Below are positions 38,101 through 51,700 of a stretch of 64,000 nucleotides of DNA, in pieces. Position numbers and translations under genes: made by a program. Below the pieces are notes generated by a model. It was not told the DNA's origin. It was given only the letters and a program-made list of their open reading frames with translations, and made no database searches. Location of the stretch: positions 3,720,001-3,784,000 of the forward strand of contig OV277857.1 in the NCBI GenBank assembly GCA_922989275.2. Reading direction: 5' to 3'. Source of the stretch: Gari tellinella (Eukaryota > Mollusca > Bivalvia > Cardiida > Psammobiidae). Numbering within the stretch: the first letter of the stretch is position 1; each line of letters opens with the position of its first letter.

Positions 38101-39728
38101 GGAATTGTCCATTTAAAGTTTCAGGGAGGAAAGAGTTAAGTGTTCTTTACAAACAGTGTACCTATGAAGAAACTCTTGTCCTATGCAAATGGTGTATACC
38201 AAGATCAAAGTTCTCCTATAGAAACCTCTGATCAGGATCTGCACTGTTTGTCATTTTGCAGTACAAGGTAAAAAAAGGTGATCATTACTTTCGATAGTGT
38301 AGAAATGGAGTTGTGAAAAGTTATCGAGTATAGGGATAAAGGAGTGAAAAAGCATTAGTTTGAAGTGTTATGTTAACCTATTACAATAAGCTACTATACC
38401 TAAAACAGGTTGAACTTTAAAAAATCAGAATGGGCTTCAAGACACATTCTACTTTACTTTCAGCCTGTTTTAATCTACCATCTGTAAGGATATAGAATAT
38501 AGTTCTTATGTTGTATATTAATTTTATGACTATAAATTTGACTGATTTTCTTCATTGATGAAATAAATCAAAGGCAAAAAAAGACATATTTTTTTGGTAA
38601 TGGATTAACCCTTTCCCTTATAGAAGCGACTTTTAGCGCATTCATTTTATCACGAATTAATAAGCACCGGATCTGAAACCACATATTTCCCCAATAATGG
38701 TGTCGTTCATTCGCCGATCGATACCTGTCCGCCGACTCGCGGTTAATCGATCGATGAACACGTCTAAAGCGCGCGCGTTCGCCTGGGACGGCTACCTATA
38801 GTTAATTAAAATTCCGTTAAAACTTTAATTTTCCTCCGATTTCCAAAATATAGGGCTCAAATGAGAGCTAAGATATTCAGCTTTTATTTGTGAAAATAAT
38901 AACGTTCTATATTGAGCGAGTAATTGTAAACGACAGGTTAAAGAGTATAAAACTAATGAACCAGCACGCATTTGACCGCAGATTCTCGCACAAGAAAGGG
39001 TTACCTACCGTTATAAAAAAGCCTATAGACAAATCATTTTTCATCCGATTTTTACAGTCAATATCTTAAATAAAAGCAGAAATCTGTATCTTTAAACTGT
39101 ATCAAAACCATGAATTCATATTATTTTAAACCAGAGCAGTCGCGAGTTATATATGAGCCTAAGCAAATAACGCAGACCGGACAGCTGCCGATCAGCGCGC
39201 CGCCCGAAAAACGAGACTGAAGCGCTATTTCTGCAAATTTTAATTAAATAGACGTGTTTTGAGGCATTAAATATTTAAAATATTTATGCTATCGGATTCG
39301 GTAAGTATCCCCTTTTTCATCTGTGTCGTTTATATAAGTATACGCGCTGTTTTCACCGGTTAAATAAGAAGGAAATTATATGGTCAGAAAACCGTCGTTT
39401 GCATCGAGCGGAACAAAAATTGCGGATTTCTGTTTGTATACATAATGCGGCTGCCGCCCCATTTTATAGAAAGGTATTTCTTGTTGTCCATTTTTATTGA
39501 AATTAATACAAATACTTCAAATGATACTGATGCTTTTGTTTTTGAAATTTGGTGAGGATTGGTGGTGTCTTTCTTGGTGAGTTTAACGCGTGAAAACGAC
39601 GATTTTTCATGTGTTGTACAGAATTCTTTAATATGTAGGGTGTGGTAGCGCCCATTTTATAGAACTGAAACCTATTTGTAATATTTACTTCAGAATGTTT
39701 TTTTTGTAATAAGAACATGTTGATGCAT

Positions 39729-39759
<31 letters not shown>

Positions 39760-42700
39760 GTGAGCTATTGTGACCGCTCATTGTCCGTAGTACGTCTGTC
39801 CGTCTGTCCGTCTGTCCGTCTGTCCGTCTGTCCGTTCACTTTTACTTCAAACGACATCTCCTCTGAACCCGGGGATTGTAGGGCGGATTCAAACTGCTCA
39901 TGATGTTCCTTGGATGCTTCTCTACAGAAATTGTTAAAATGAAACTTTCAAGTGGACTACTTATTGTAATTTATTTAAAAAAGTGAAAAACTTTAAACAA
40001 TCTTCTTGTAAAAAACTGCTAGGCCCACAGCTTTGATATTTGTTTTTTAGTATCTCCTGGTGATTCTCTCTCAAAATTGTTAATATCAAAACTAAAACTG
40101 ACCATAGGGATTCACCATAGGGATTTTTTCATTGCCGCTTTATGCAGGATTCATTGCCGCTTTATTCAGGTTATACTGTTTTACTGAAGGTTTAAGCAGG
40201 GTTTCAAGCACCCTTATACTAAATCACCTATATTTGCAAACAGTTTGGATCCAGGTCAGATGCCACATAATGCAGCATCTAATCTGGATCTAAACTATTT
40301 GCCACTCATTTACATATTTTCTTATATTTAGAAAATATAAGTTATTATTTTTTACATATTTCACATACAAACATTTGGAGCAGACAACAGTTCAGCATGA
40401 TAATAGTCAGTTCTCCCTGAGACGGTCTCTTATTGCATAACTGACCCAAAGCTAGCTCTGAACTCAGGTCACTGAGATACATAGCAGAAATTATGATGTC
40501 TGCTATTTTGTGCTCAAGCACAACTTAGTTCAAGGCATATTACTTTTGGTATGTCTGTTTGTTTGTTTGTTTATCTTTCTGTCTATCAGTCCACAATTAA
40601 TTCTTGGCCATAAACAGTATGGATCCAGGTCAGATGCCACATAATGCTGCATCTAATCTGGATCCAAATTTGCCACTCATTTACATATAGTTTCCTATAT
40701 TTAGAAAATGTAAATAATGATATTTATTAACCTATTAACGCATACATATTCCTTTTTATGTCTTTAATTTATTCTTCCACAGAAGAAAATAATTTCACTT
40801 TATACAGTCATTGTTGTCTTTAACAATTGCTTCAAATGACATCTCCTCATATATTGCTGAAAAGATTTCAACCATGTTCCTTGGGTCAAGTTGTTTCAAA
40901 ATTGTTCAAAGAATTAAAAACAATGTAGAACTCTGGTTGCCATGGCAACCAAGTGAAAAAATAAGGAAATCTTAAAAAATCTTCTTGTCTGAAACTACAA
41001 GGGCCAGATCTTAGACATTTGTCACATAGCATCATCTACAGGTCCTCTATCAAGTTTGTACAAACTATGCCCCTGGGGTCAAAATTGGCCCCGCCCCGGG
41101 GGTCACAGTTTTACATAGAGTTATATAGTTAAATTTTTCAACGTCTTCTCCTCTGAAAATAATATGGCCAGAGCTTTGATATCTGGCATGGTGACACTTT
41201 TAGATGTCCTATACCAATAAGGTTCAAATGGTTCTGGTCGATTGCATATCATCTACAGGTCCTCTATCAAGTTTGTACAAATTATGCCCCTGGGGTCAAA
41301 ATTAGCCCCACCCGGGGGTCACAGTTTTCAAACGTCTTCTTTTCTGAAGCTAATATAGCCAGAGCTTTGATATTCGGCATGGTGTTACTTCTAGATGTCC
41401 TTTATCTATTTTGTTCAAATGGTTCCAGTCTGTTGCATATGTAGGTCACAGGAGCTAAAAACAGATTTTTTCAATGGAAACTTAAAAAAAATCTTCATGT
41501 CTAGAACCCTAGTACCCTGATCTTAGATATTTGGAACATAGCATCATCTACAGGTCCTCTATTAAGATTGTTCAAATTATGCCCCTCGGGTAAAAAACTT
41601 TATAACTTGGGTCATGTCGTACAAAGGTCAATGTCAATTTTGAGATATTTCCCAGTGTCATATTTTCTTGTCTTTGAGATAACTCAAGTTCTACTGATGT
41701 TAACCCATTACCCCATACATATGCCTTTTTACGCCTTTAATTTATTCCTCCTCTAAAGAAAATAATTCCACTTTATATAGTCATAAACATGTAAGATATA
41801 AGAAATAGTATCTATATCTTAGTAGATGATAACTTAAAGCAGGTTGAAAGTAAAGCAGAGTGCGCAATAAATAATCATATGGAAATACATGTAGCTTGAT
41901 AAGAAGAAGTGTCATGGATAAGGGCCATAACTCTGCCAACAATATTTTTTTAAGTTATTCCAATTTGTCATGTTTTTTTTGTCTGGAAGATAATTCCATT
42001 TACAGCTATATTAAAATGTTGTCTTGCCTATTAAGCTAAGGCACAATGACCTCAGGTGAGCGAATTAAGGGCCATGGCCCTCTTGTTTTAATTTTTGGTG
42101 AGGATTGAATGGATATTTCTTATCTTTTTCATGTTTTGAATGTAGTACTTTTTTTTTCAATTTTCGAGCATTGCAGACATTTTGAAATCTATTATGTGTT
42201 GTCTCAAATTCATTCAAAATCATCAGATTTTGTATTATTTTCACTGAAAAAGGTTTGCTTGTTATGAAAATATCCTATCCCAAAAAGTCAAAATGGACTT
42301 GACTAAATTCAAAACGAGAATTGTCCATTTGAGGGAGGAAAGGCCCTCATACTTATATCTAGTGAAGACCAGTTCAAACGTCTAAAGGCTAGCAGGCATT
42401 TTAATCCCTTTATCTGTCCAATTAGTGGTGACAGGAGATATTGTTTATTGGAAATCTCCTCTAAGGGAAGGGGACATATGGTTTTGGGGGCTAAGACAGG
42501 AAGTCACCCTCCCATTATGTAAGATTATGCAATCAGTCAATCACCATCATAAAACACTGGTCTAAGTGTAATCACTTTAGACTTAGACTCTAACAAGCGA
42601 CTGAAGACTACACGCTCAGAAAATGCAAAAGCTTTTCAGTCATTGATACTTTTTAATTGACAGGCCGCTTTATGTCTCACAAGAAATATTTTCTACACCT

Positions 42701-45700
42701 AGCAGATGGTAGCTTAAAACAGACTGAAAGTAAAGCAGAATATGCCTTAAGGAGCATTCTGCTTTACTTTCAATCTGCTGTAAGGAATAACCAATTTAAA
42801 AAAAAATGTAATGGGTTAAAGGAAACATGCATTCACAAAATGCTGAGGAAACATGTTATCAAAAACTAAAATCTTCATTTCTGCACCAAACCCTTTGGTG
42901 TCACTACTCAGATTTGTCTCGAAGAGACGGTTCTAATGAGTAGTAACGCCATAGGATTTTTTGCAGCATTAGCTTAAAAATGTTGGATTAGATTACATTA
43001 CACCCCCTTATCTGGAACACTGTGTTGTTAGATGCTTACTCTGAACATTCTGCTTTACTTTTAGCCTGCTTTAGCTTCCATCTGCTAAATTATAGAAACT
43101 ACATTGTATTTCATTTTCTAGTGTGATAATAAATTATTCATACGTGTCAAAACTGAAGAAAAATTATTTCATCAGTTCTTTGTTACGAGAAAACTGTCCA
43201 TCCTCTTTCTACTGCAATAATCGTGTCCGGTCTGCATTATTTGCTTAGGCTCATATATAACTCGCGACTGCTCTATTTTTTAATAATATGAATTCATGGT
43301 GTTTATACAGTTTAAAGATACAGATTTCTGCCTTTTTTAAGACATTGACTTTGTAAAAATCGGACGAAAAATGATTTGTCTATAGGCTTTTTTATAACGG
43401 TAGGTAACCCTTTCTTGTGCGAGAATCTGCAGTCAAATGCCTGCTGGTTCATTAGTTTTATACTCTTTAACAATTACTCGCTCAATATAGAACGTTATTA
43501 TTTTCACAAATAAAAGCTGAATATCTTAGCTCTCATTTGAGCCCTATATTTTGGAAATCGGAGGAAAATTAAAGTTTTAACGGACTTTTAATTAACAATA
43601 GGTAGCCGTCCCAGACGAACGCGCGCACTTTAGACGTGTTTATCGATCGATTAACCGCGAGTCGGCGGACAGGTATCGATCGGCGAATGAACGACACCAT
43701 TATTGGGGAAATGCATGGGTTTATAGGTGGTTTCAGATCCGGTGCTTATTAATTCGTGATTTTATTCATCCGCCAAAGAAAAATGTTCCATTTTATACTG
43801 TCATGAATATGAACCGTAATAATTTTTTTCGATATCCTGGCAGATAGTAACTTAAAGCAGGCTTAAAGTAAAGCAGAATGTGCTTTAATAGGTCACATAT
43901 CTTAAATACTAGAAACAGGCTTTGGGTTAAAGGATTAATGGTAGTACATGTACAGCGCTCCCTTCCTACAACGACCCTCCCGACAACGACTCCCTCCTTA
44001 CAAAGACCCTTGCCGCAGTTCCATAAACAGGACAAACATGTCTAACGTTCTTACTGCTGTTATATCGCCTGCTTAAAATTGTTTTTCTCAAAGTTACATA
44101 ATGGACATTTTGACAGAAAAAAACACCTTAAAGACGAGTGACAAACAGCTTGAATCCAGATCAGACGCCGCTTATGCGGCGTCTGACCTGGATTTAAGCG
44201 GTTTGCAAATGTTATCAAATTCCCTTTTTATAACGACTCCCTCCAAAAAACTGTCTCCCATTGAATGTCGTTGTAGAGAGGGAGCGCTGTAAATGTTTTG
44301 ATTGGGAATATTTTTCAGTTCCCCAGTCAGCCAAAGTTACATAACAATCCTGTTCGTGACAAAACATCCAAATCATCAGTCTTGCAATCACACTTCAAAG
44401 TCCCAGAGCCTTCTACTGTGACGACTGATACCGATTGGTCTCCTGTGACAACCCATACCACGGCCACTGAGTCGGGGCCAGTGTCTAAAAAGTCTAAGAA
44501 TGACCCTAAGCTGATGGAGAAACACATGAAAATGTATAATGACTTGATGAGAGTGCAGCCCCAAAGACACACAGGTATTGTTGGGTAATTTTTCTTGAGA
44601 TAAAGAGCTCTAGATAAGGGGAGTATTTCAAAAACTAAAATCTTTATTTCTGCATTAAACCCTATGGTGTCACTACTCATTAGAATCGTCTCTCTGAGAC
44701 GATTCTAATGATTAGTAATACCAAAGGATTTGGTGCTAAAATGTGTGAGAAATTGTTGGATTCGTTCAGTTTCTAGAGCCCCTGAATATTGGATAATGTT
44801 TTGAGATATATGCGTCACTAGGCTCATTGAGCTAAGTTTTATAACCTCGGGTTGATAACCTTGGGCCTGGTTCTATTATAGAGCAACAGCTGAGACAGGA
44901 GAGGAATGCACAGAAGAAACAACAGCAGATGATACACCAGGAAGAGTTGGATAGGCTACGGGGCAATCAAAAACTTCAGGTCAGTGTCTCATAGTAGTTA
45001 TAGATAGGCTCGGGGGGAAACAAAAACTTCAGGTCAGTATCTCATAGTAGTTATAGATAGGCTCCGGGGGAAACAAAAACTTCAGGTCAGTCTCTCATAG
45101 TGGTTATAGATAGGCTTCGGGGCAAACAAAAACTTCAGGTGAGTATCTCATAGTGGTTATGTCTATTTCACCAGCTGTTATTAGCTCGCCTAGCAAACAC
45201 CAGGAAGAGTTGGATAGGCTTCGGGGCAAACAAAAACTTCAGGTCAGTCATAGTGGTTATGTCTATTTCACCAGCTGTTATTAGCTCACCTAGCAAGCAG
45301 TACTAAGGTGAACTGTTCTGATTGTCTTGTGTCTGTCCCTTTGTCTCATCTGGATTCAAACTGTTTTACATTCTGACCCTGTTTTAAAAAGATTTAACTT
45401 TGCCTAGGTCAAGAGTTATAAACCTTTGAATTGCTGAAAATGCCATATTTAAGGGTGTTAACACTCTAGAGGCTACAATATATTTATCCAAGCTTTCTCA
45501 AACTTGGCCCAATTGTATAAAACCATAAGAGTTTGAAAAAGTGTGATTATGGTTGAAATGGGATGAATAGATCAAGAGTTATCTACCTTTGAACTGCTGA
45601 AAATGCCATATTTTACAGCGTTTACACTCTTGCAACCACAGTTTTCAGTGGATTTGATTATACTTGCACACAAAGTATATAGCTATAAGTTCTCGAAGGA

Positions 45701-48700
45701 GTGCAATTATTGTTGAAATCTAATCATTGTAGCAATAGTTATCTGCCCTTGATATACTTTGAAATGCTAGAAAAGGCTTCATTTCAGTATTGTTTAGGCT
45801 CTAGTTATCTGCCCTTGATGTACTCTACTATACTAGAATTATGAGGTTGTATTCCAAATTTTTTTACATGCTATGCTACAAATTTGAATGGATTTAGATT
45901 AAAACGGGTGAAACAGAAAGGCAAAGCTATCAGGCTTCAGTACAACAGGTGAGCGATATCAGGGCCTTCAGGCCCTCTTGTTTATATCAGAAGTCGATGA
46001 CAAATGTTGCAGACAAAAAAATTACCCAGCATGCAAATAGTTGACTTACAGTTCCTTGAATATTTTATGAAACCGTTTTATGCTGAATTCTTCAAATGAA
46101 CTATTCCGCCTGAATACAACTTCATTGTAAACTTTAGGGAAGGTTTTGGAGAGAAAAAATCCAGAAAATAAAAGTAAAACAGGGCTTCAGAAGGAACTCT
46201 CTGATCAGGGTTTACACGGTTTGAAAAGTAATTATACTGGTTCCCAACATAGAAAGGATGAATATACACATATAAGTTTTCTTTTGATCTTGCAGCTGTT
46301 CAGTCAACCAGCAAAAACCAGTACTATTCATGAAAGTACCGTTACCAAGTGCAGTAGACAGGAACTGTTACAGAAACACAGAGAGATGGAGAGAAGGAGA
46401 AATGAGGAGGAAGAAGAGTTTATTTGTAAAGGAGAAAGGTACAGGAAGTGTAATGTTAACTCATTGAGCCCTAGTGACCCAGATATGCATCCTTTACCAA
46501 AAGTGTACCTGTAAAGAGTACACTTGTCTACTGCAAACAGTGAAGTCCCTGATTAGAGGGCTCCTGCAGGAGCCCTCTAATAAGGGACCTCACTGTTTGT
46601 CATTTTGCAATTTATTGAAAACAACCCTAAATAGTCTAAAATGTACCAGCCTTTATTGTTAAATTGGAAATGTCCATTTGAAGTTTCAGGGGATAACGAG
46701 TTAATAATTCTGGCCTCCATATAAGAGGAAGTAAACTAAACAAATCCAGCATTTCCTTGTTCGTTTCAGCACCAAATTCTATGGTGCACAACTGATTAGA
46801 ATTGTATAAGAGATGATGTTAATGAGTAGTGACACCATAGGATTTAATGCAGAAATAAAGATTTTAGTTTCTGAGCTGGAGCTCTGTAGTTACTCTTTAC
46901 GATTGTATCATTGCTATTTCAACCCATTGCTCTCTTAAGGCACATTATGCTTTAGTTTCAGGCTGCTTTAAGGCCTTTCGCATACGGAAGTCGGTCTTGC
47001 GGGCGAGCGGATATGCGTCTTGGCGACATAGACTTTTTCCGCACATGCTTATATTAGAAAATTTATATAAAGGAAATGTTGATCCAATTTAGTATAATCC
47101 TTCATAGCACAGTCAGTAGAGTGATTGACTACCAATTCAAAGGTCATAGGTTCGAGACCCATCCGATCCAAATATTTTTTTTAAGTGTCCGATTTATTGA
47201 CTTGTCAATCCATAATCCAGTGATCAAGGGACATGTTATGTTTAGTCTTCGTTGACTAGAATAAGTGATGTTATATACGGTCCAATTATTATGTCCACTT
47301 ACATGTACGTTTTAGTTTAATGACTTACAAGTCAATAAAATCGGTATACATGTATACGATTTGATCGAACTATAAAGACACACATTGAAGCTTATCAATA
47401 CGTCAACCTTTTCAAGATCGATATTGCCCATTACTATAATGTTTAAACAATATAATTAACCTTGTATGCAGGTCCATGAATAACTAATAATGCATTTTAA
47501 TGACAGAGTTTTAATTTTAAGGTAGGTAACTGTATCTCAACTTCAAATATCCCACATTTTAATAAGAAAATCTGTTATTACAACAAATCCTAACTGTAAT
47601 ATTTTCTAATTTTTTCAGACTATTTCATCAACCATATATTTCAATAAAAGGAAAACAAATATACATTGAATGAGTCAGTTTTTTGTAATTCAATTTTTTA
47701 GCATTTTGCAAAATTTAAATAGCTGATAACATCTTTCTGAACACCTTTATTCAAAATGTTTTTAGCTTTTCTTGTAATGAATGTTGTGGATTACTTATTG
47801 GGCGAGATTTAGAGTCATTAGCTTTATTTATTTTTGAGAAAAATAAAATTATCACAATTCCTGGTTTTTGTCAGAAAAAGAGATCTTAAAGACAAACGAC
47901 ACGATAAATTTTGCTTATATTTTCACACATTGTTTCTGAGGCTATTATCATTCTTCATGAAAAGTTTCATAACACCTTGTATGGAAACTAAGTGCACCTG
48001 CGAAATACCGTAAGCTATTATCTGCTTAAATATAGAAAATATGAATATGAGCCCTTTTATATAAAATATGTTTCAAAAGAAATATTCAAGTATGTGATCA
48101 GGCTCCAAACCGTTTGACACTTGAAATGAAATAAATCTGAATAATTTCCAGAAAAACTGTCATTTTTATAAATCTCATTTCAATATTGCTTTGGTGTTTT
48201 AACTGAACATCTAATTTCTCAAAATGCTTGTCTTTAGTGTGGATGGTACCAAAAGAAAAGCATGGCATGGAAATGTGGAACCAGTGAAACAAGCTACACC
48301 TGTCCCAGCAAGAAATCAGACCAGAGTGTTTGGTGAGTGCAGGGTCCAAGGTTATTAGGCGTTTGAGCAGAGTCTGAGTGTGTTCTCAAGCATTTGATTG
48401 GCCAGATTTGAGCCTAGGCTCAAATCTGGCCAATCAAATGCTTGAGAATGACTTAACTCAACTGCTTTATAACCTTGGACCCAGGGCTCCAGATAAGAGT
48501 GCCTAAATCACAAATTTCCAGTCTCTTCTCCTTTATGCCACAAATAAACCCTATGCTGGGACTACTCATTAGAATTGTTGCACAGCGACAATTCTAATGA
48601 CTAGTAACAACATAGGGTTTAATGGAGACATGAGGATTTTTGCTTTTGAATACTCCCTTTGTCTGTTGCCCTGTCGGTGGTCATTGGTATTGCATTCTGC

Positions 48701-51700
48701 TTTGCTTTCAACCTGCTTTAAGCATATTTTTTGCCCTTATACATGTACACTCATCACTTGGTTTGAATTTGTTACAGTGCTCCCTCCCTACAACAGCCCT
48801 CCCAACAACGATCCCCTCTTTACACCGAAACTTGTCACTGTTTCCCAAACAAGACAATTATGTCCAACCTTTTCACGTCTGCAATAAATCTGCTTAAAAT
48901 TTTTGTCTGCTGTTTTTGTCAAAGTTACATGTAAGAGGACATTTTGAGAGGAAAATTATAATGATAGGTGACAAACAGCTTGAATCCAGATCAGATGCCT
49001 TGTTACGTGGCGTCTGATCTGGACTTAAGCTGTTTGCATAGTCTTGAAGTTCCCTCTCTATAAGGACTCCCTTCAAACAACGCACGCAATCTGTGTGTCC
49101 CATTCAGTGTAGTAGAGAGGGAGCACTGTACATGTAATTGAAGTTTTATCTTGAATTCATAGCCTATAACCCTATGGCAACACAAGAAAACATTTGGAGG
49201 AAGAGGCAAGTAGAGATGGAGAGAAGGAATGAGGAACTGAGTCACTTGATGCCACAATCAGCTGATATGGAAGCCAGAATGATACAGATGGCCATGAAAC
49301 AGAGCATGCACACAGCAGAACAGGCTAATGACTTCGGGTAAGAACTGGCTCTGAGGTTATAAAGCATTTTAGTTGAGTCTGAGCGTGTTCCCAAGCATTT
49401 GATTGGTCAGATTTGAGCAAATGCTTGGAAACGAGTTTAGACTCATTTCAAAAGCTTTATAACCTCGGAGCCTGTCCTTTGTATTCAATGAAACATGTTT
49501 TAACCTTTTACTCTATAAATATGCCTTTATTTATTCCTCCACTGAAGAAAATAGTTTAATTTTATATAGTCATGAACATGTTGCATAAGAAACATTTTCT
49601 GTATCCAAGCAGGTGGTAGCTTAATGCAGGTTGAAAGAAATGGACAAGAAGCCTAAAACCCTTTACCACATAGCCTGTTCCTAGTATTGAAGATAGGTAA
49701 CTACTTAAAGCAGGTTGAAAGTAAAGCAGAATGTGCCTTAAGGCACATTTTGCTTTACTTTCAGTCTGCTTTAAGCTATCATCTGCTAGAATACAGAAAC
49801 TATTTTTTTGAGGATACATTTTTATGACCTTATAAATTAGAAAGCGCCTCAATGGGGGAAAGGATTCAGGTAACCTATGATCACCTATCTTCAATACTAG
49901 AAACAGGGTATGGGGTAATGGGTAAATTGACAATTCAATTTTCCATTTAGGTCTAGTCCATTTTATTATACTTTGGTCTATGGTAATATTGCGATGTCCC
50001 TCATTTAATGGGCCCTATACCTGACTGTCTGTCTGGTTTTTCCACACTTTTATCATACATGCTTTGCCATATGAACCTAAAATTTGATTAGGACATTGTT
50101 TTGATGAACTGGCTGTAGTTGTTTTTAGCTCACCTGGCACGTAGTGCCAAGGTGAGCTATTTTGATCGTCCTCTGTCCGTCGTCGTGCGTCCGTTCGTTC
50201 ATCCGTCCGTCCGTTCGTCGTCAACAATTTCTTTAAACGACATCTCCTCCGAAACTACTGGATAGATTTTTACCAAACTTGGCCTGAATGATCCTTATAT
50301 GGTCCTCTTTCAAAGTTGTTCAAACATTTCCGGTCCGTTGCATATCTAGGTCACAGGAGCTAAATATAGATTTTTTCAATAAAAACTTAAAAAATCTTCT
50401 TGTCTGAAACCACTGTACCCTGAGCTTAGATATTTGGCACAAAGCATTGTCTTAAGGTCCTCTATCAAGATTGTTCAAATTATGTCCCTGGGGTAAAAAA
50501 TGACCCTGCCCCGGGGGTCGTAATTTTACATAGAGTTATATAGTAAAATCTTTAAACATCTTTTTCTCTGAAACTAATATGGCAAGAGCTTTGATATTTG
50601 GCATGGTGACACTTCTAGAAGCCCTGAACCAATAGTTGTAAATATGGTTCCGGTCTGTTGCATATCTAGGTCACAGGAGCTAAAAATAGATTTTTTTCAA
50701 TGAAAACTTAAAAAATCTTCTTGTCTGAAACAGTACCCTGAGGTTAGATATTTGGCACAAAGCATCATCTTCAGGTCCTCTATCAAGATTGTTCAAATTA
50801 TGTCCCTGGGGTCAAAAATGAACACGCCCCTCGGGTCGCGATTTTAGATAGAGTTATATTGTGAAATATTCGAACATGTTTTTCTCTGAAACTAATATGG
50901 CCAGAGCTTTGATATTTGGCATGGTGACATTTCTAAAAGCCCTTAACCAATACTGTTTATATGGTTCCGGTCCGTTGCATATCTAGGTCACAGGAGCTTA
51001 AAATAGTTTTTTTCAATGAAAACTTAAAAAATCTTCTTGTCTGAAACCACAATACCCTGAGGTTAGATATTTGGCATAAAGCATCATCTACAGATCCTCT
51101 ATCAAGATTGTTCAAATTACGTATGCCCCTTGGGTCAAAACTGCCAAGGCCCTATGGGTCGCAGTTTTACGTAGAGTTATATAGTGAAATCGTCTTCTCT
51201 GAAACTATTATGGCCAGAGCTTTGATATTTAGCATAGTGACACTTTTAGATGATCTTTACCAATATTGCTGAAATGGTTCAGGTCTGTTGCATATCTGGG
51301 TCACATTAGCTAAAAAATATTTTTTTACATTGAAAAGTCTTCCTGTCTGAAACCATCCATGTACAAAATATTTGACAGAACACTTAATTTTCAAGTTCAT
51401 CAGCAAGATTTTTGAAATTATGTCTCTAGGGTAAAAAATGATCCCACCCCAGGGGTCATGTGACCCTTATGTTGGTTTTTTCAGGTGAGCGATATTTAGG
51501 CCCGCATGGGCCTCTTGTTTAAAGTTTTCTAGAGTTATGTCCGCTTTTGGACCTTGAATATTTTAAATATGTGGTTTTCCTCATTTTTACCGCACAAGCT
51601 TTCACTTATTCCCCCCCATGCTTATACATATAAAGCTGTAATTTTGCATATGAAGTTGGTTTGATGTACTTCATATCCAAATGCATATCCTCAAAATTTG

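Larger units (their letters stand above)
38651..43758. mobile_element. 5.1-kb element with ~530-bp terminal inverted repeats
   Basis: The left repeat (38651-39182, starting CACGAATTAATAAGCACCGG) is matched nearly throughout by the inverted right repeat (43223-43758, ending ATTAATTCGTG). ATTTTAT flanks both ends as a 7-bp target duplication, or 5 bp if the repeat is read as TCACG. No transposase ORF. The interior is filled with an H element, A and D MITEs and B-like palindromes. Non-autonomous or decayed long-TIR DNA transposon or foldback element. Confidence 0.85.
38609..43940 (+). repeat. A-type MITE split by a 5.1-kb insertion
   Basis: AACCCTTTCCCTTATAGAAG..CATTCATTTTAT on the left continues as ATTTTATTCATCCGCC..TTTGGGTTAAAGGATTAA on the right. 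The intact relative at 22829-23078 gives the uninterrupted order. Confidence 0.85.

Noticed and set aside
47095..47172. Functional tRNA gene
   Set aside because: B box present, but the loop lacks U33 and acceptor-stem pairing is poor.
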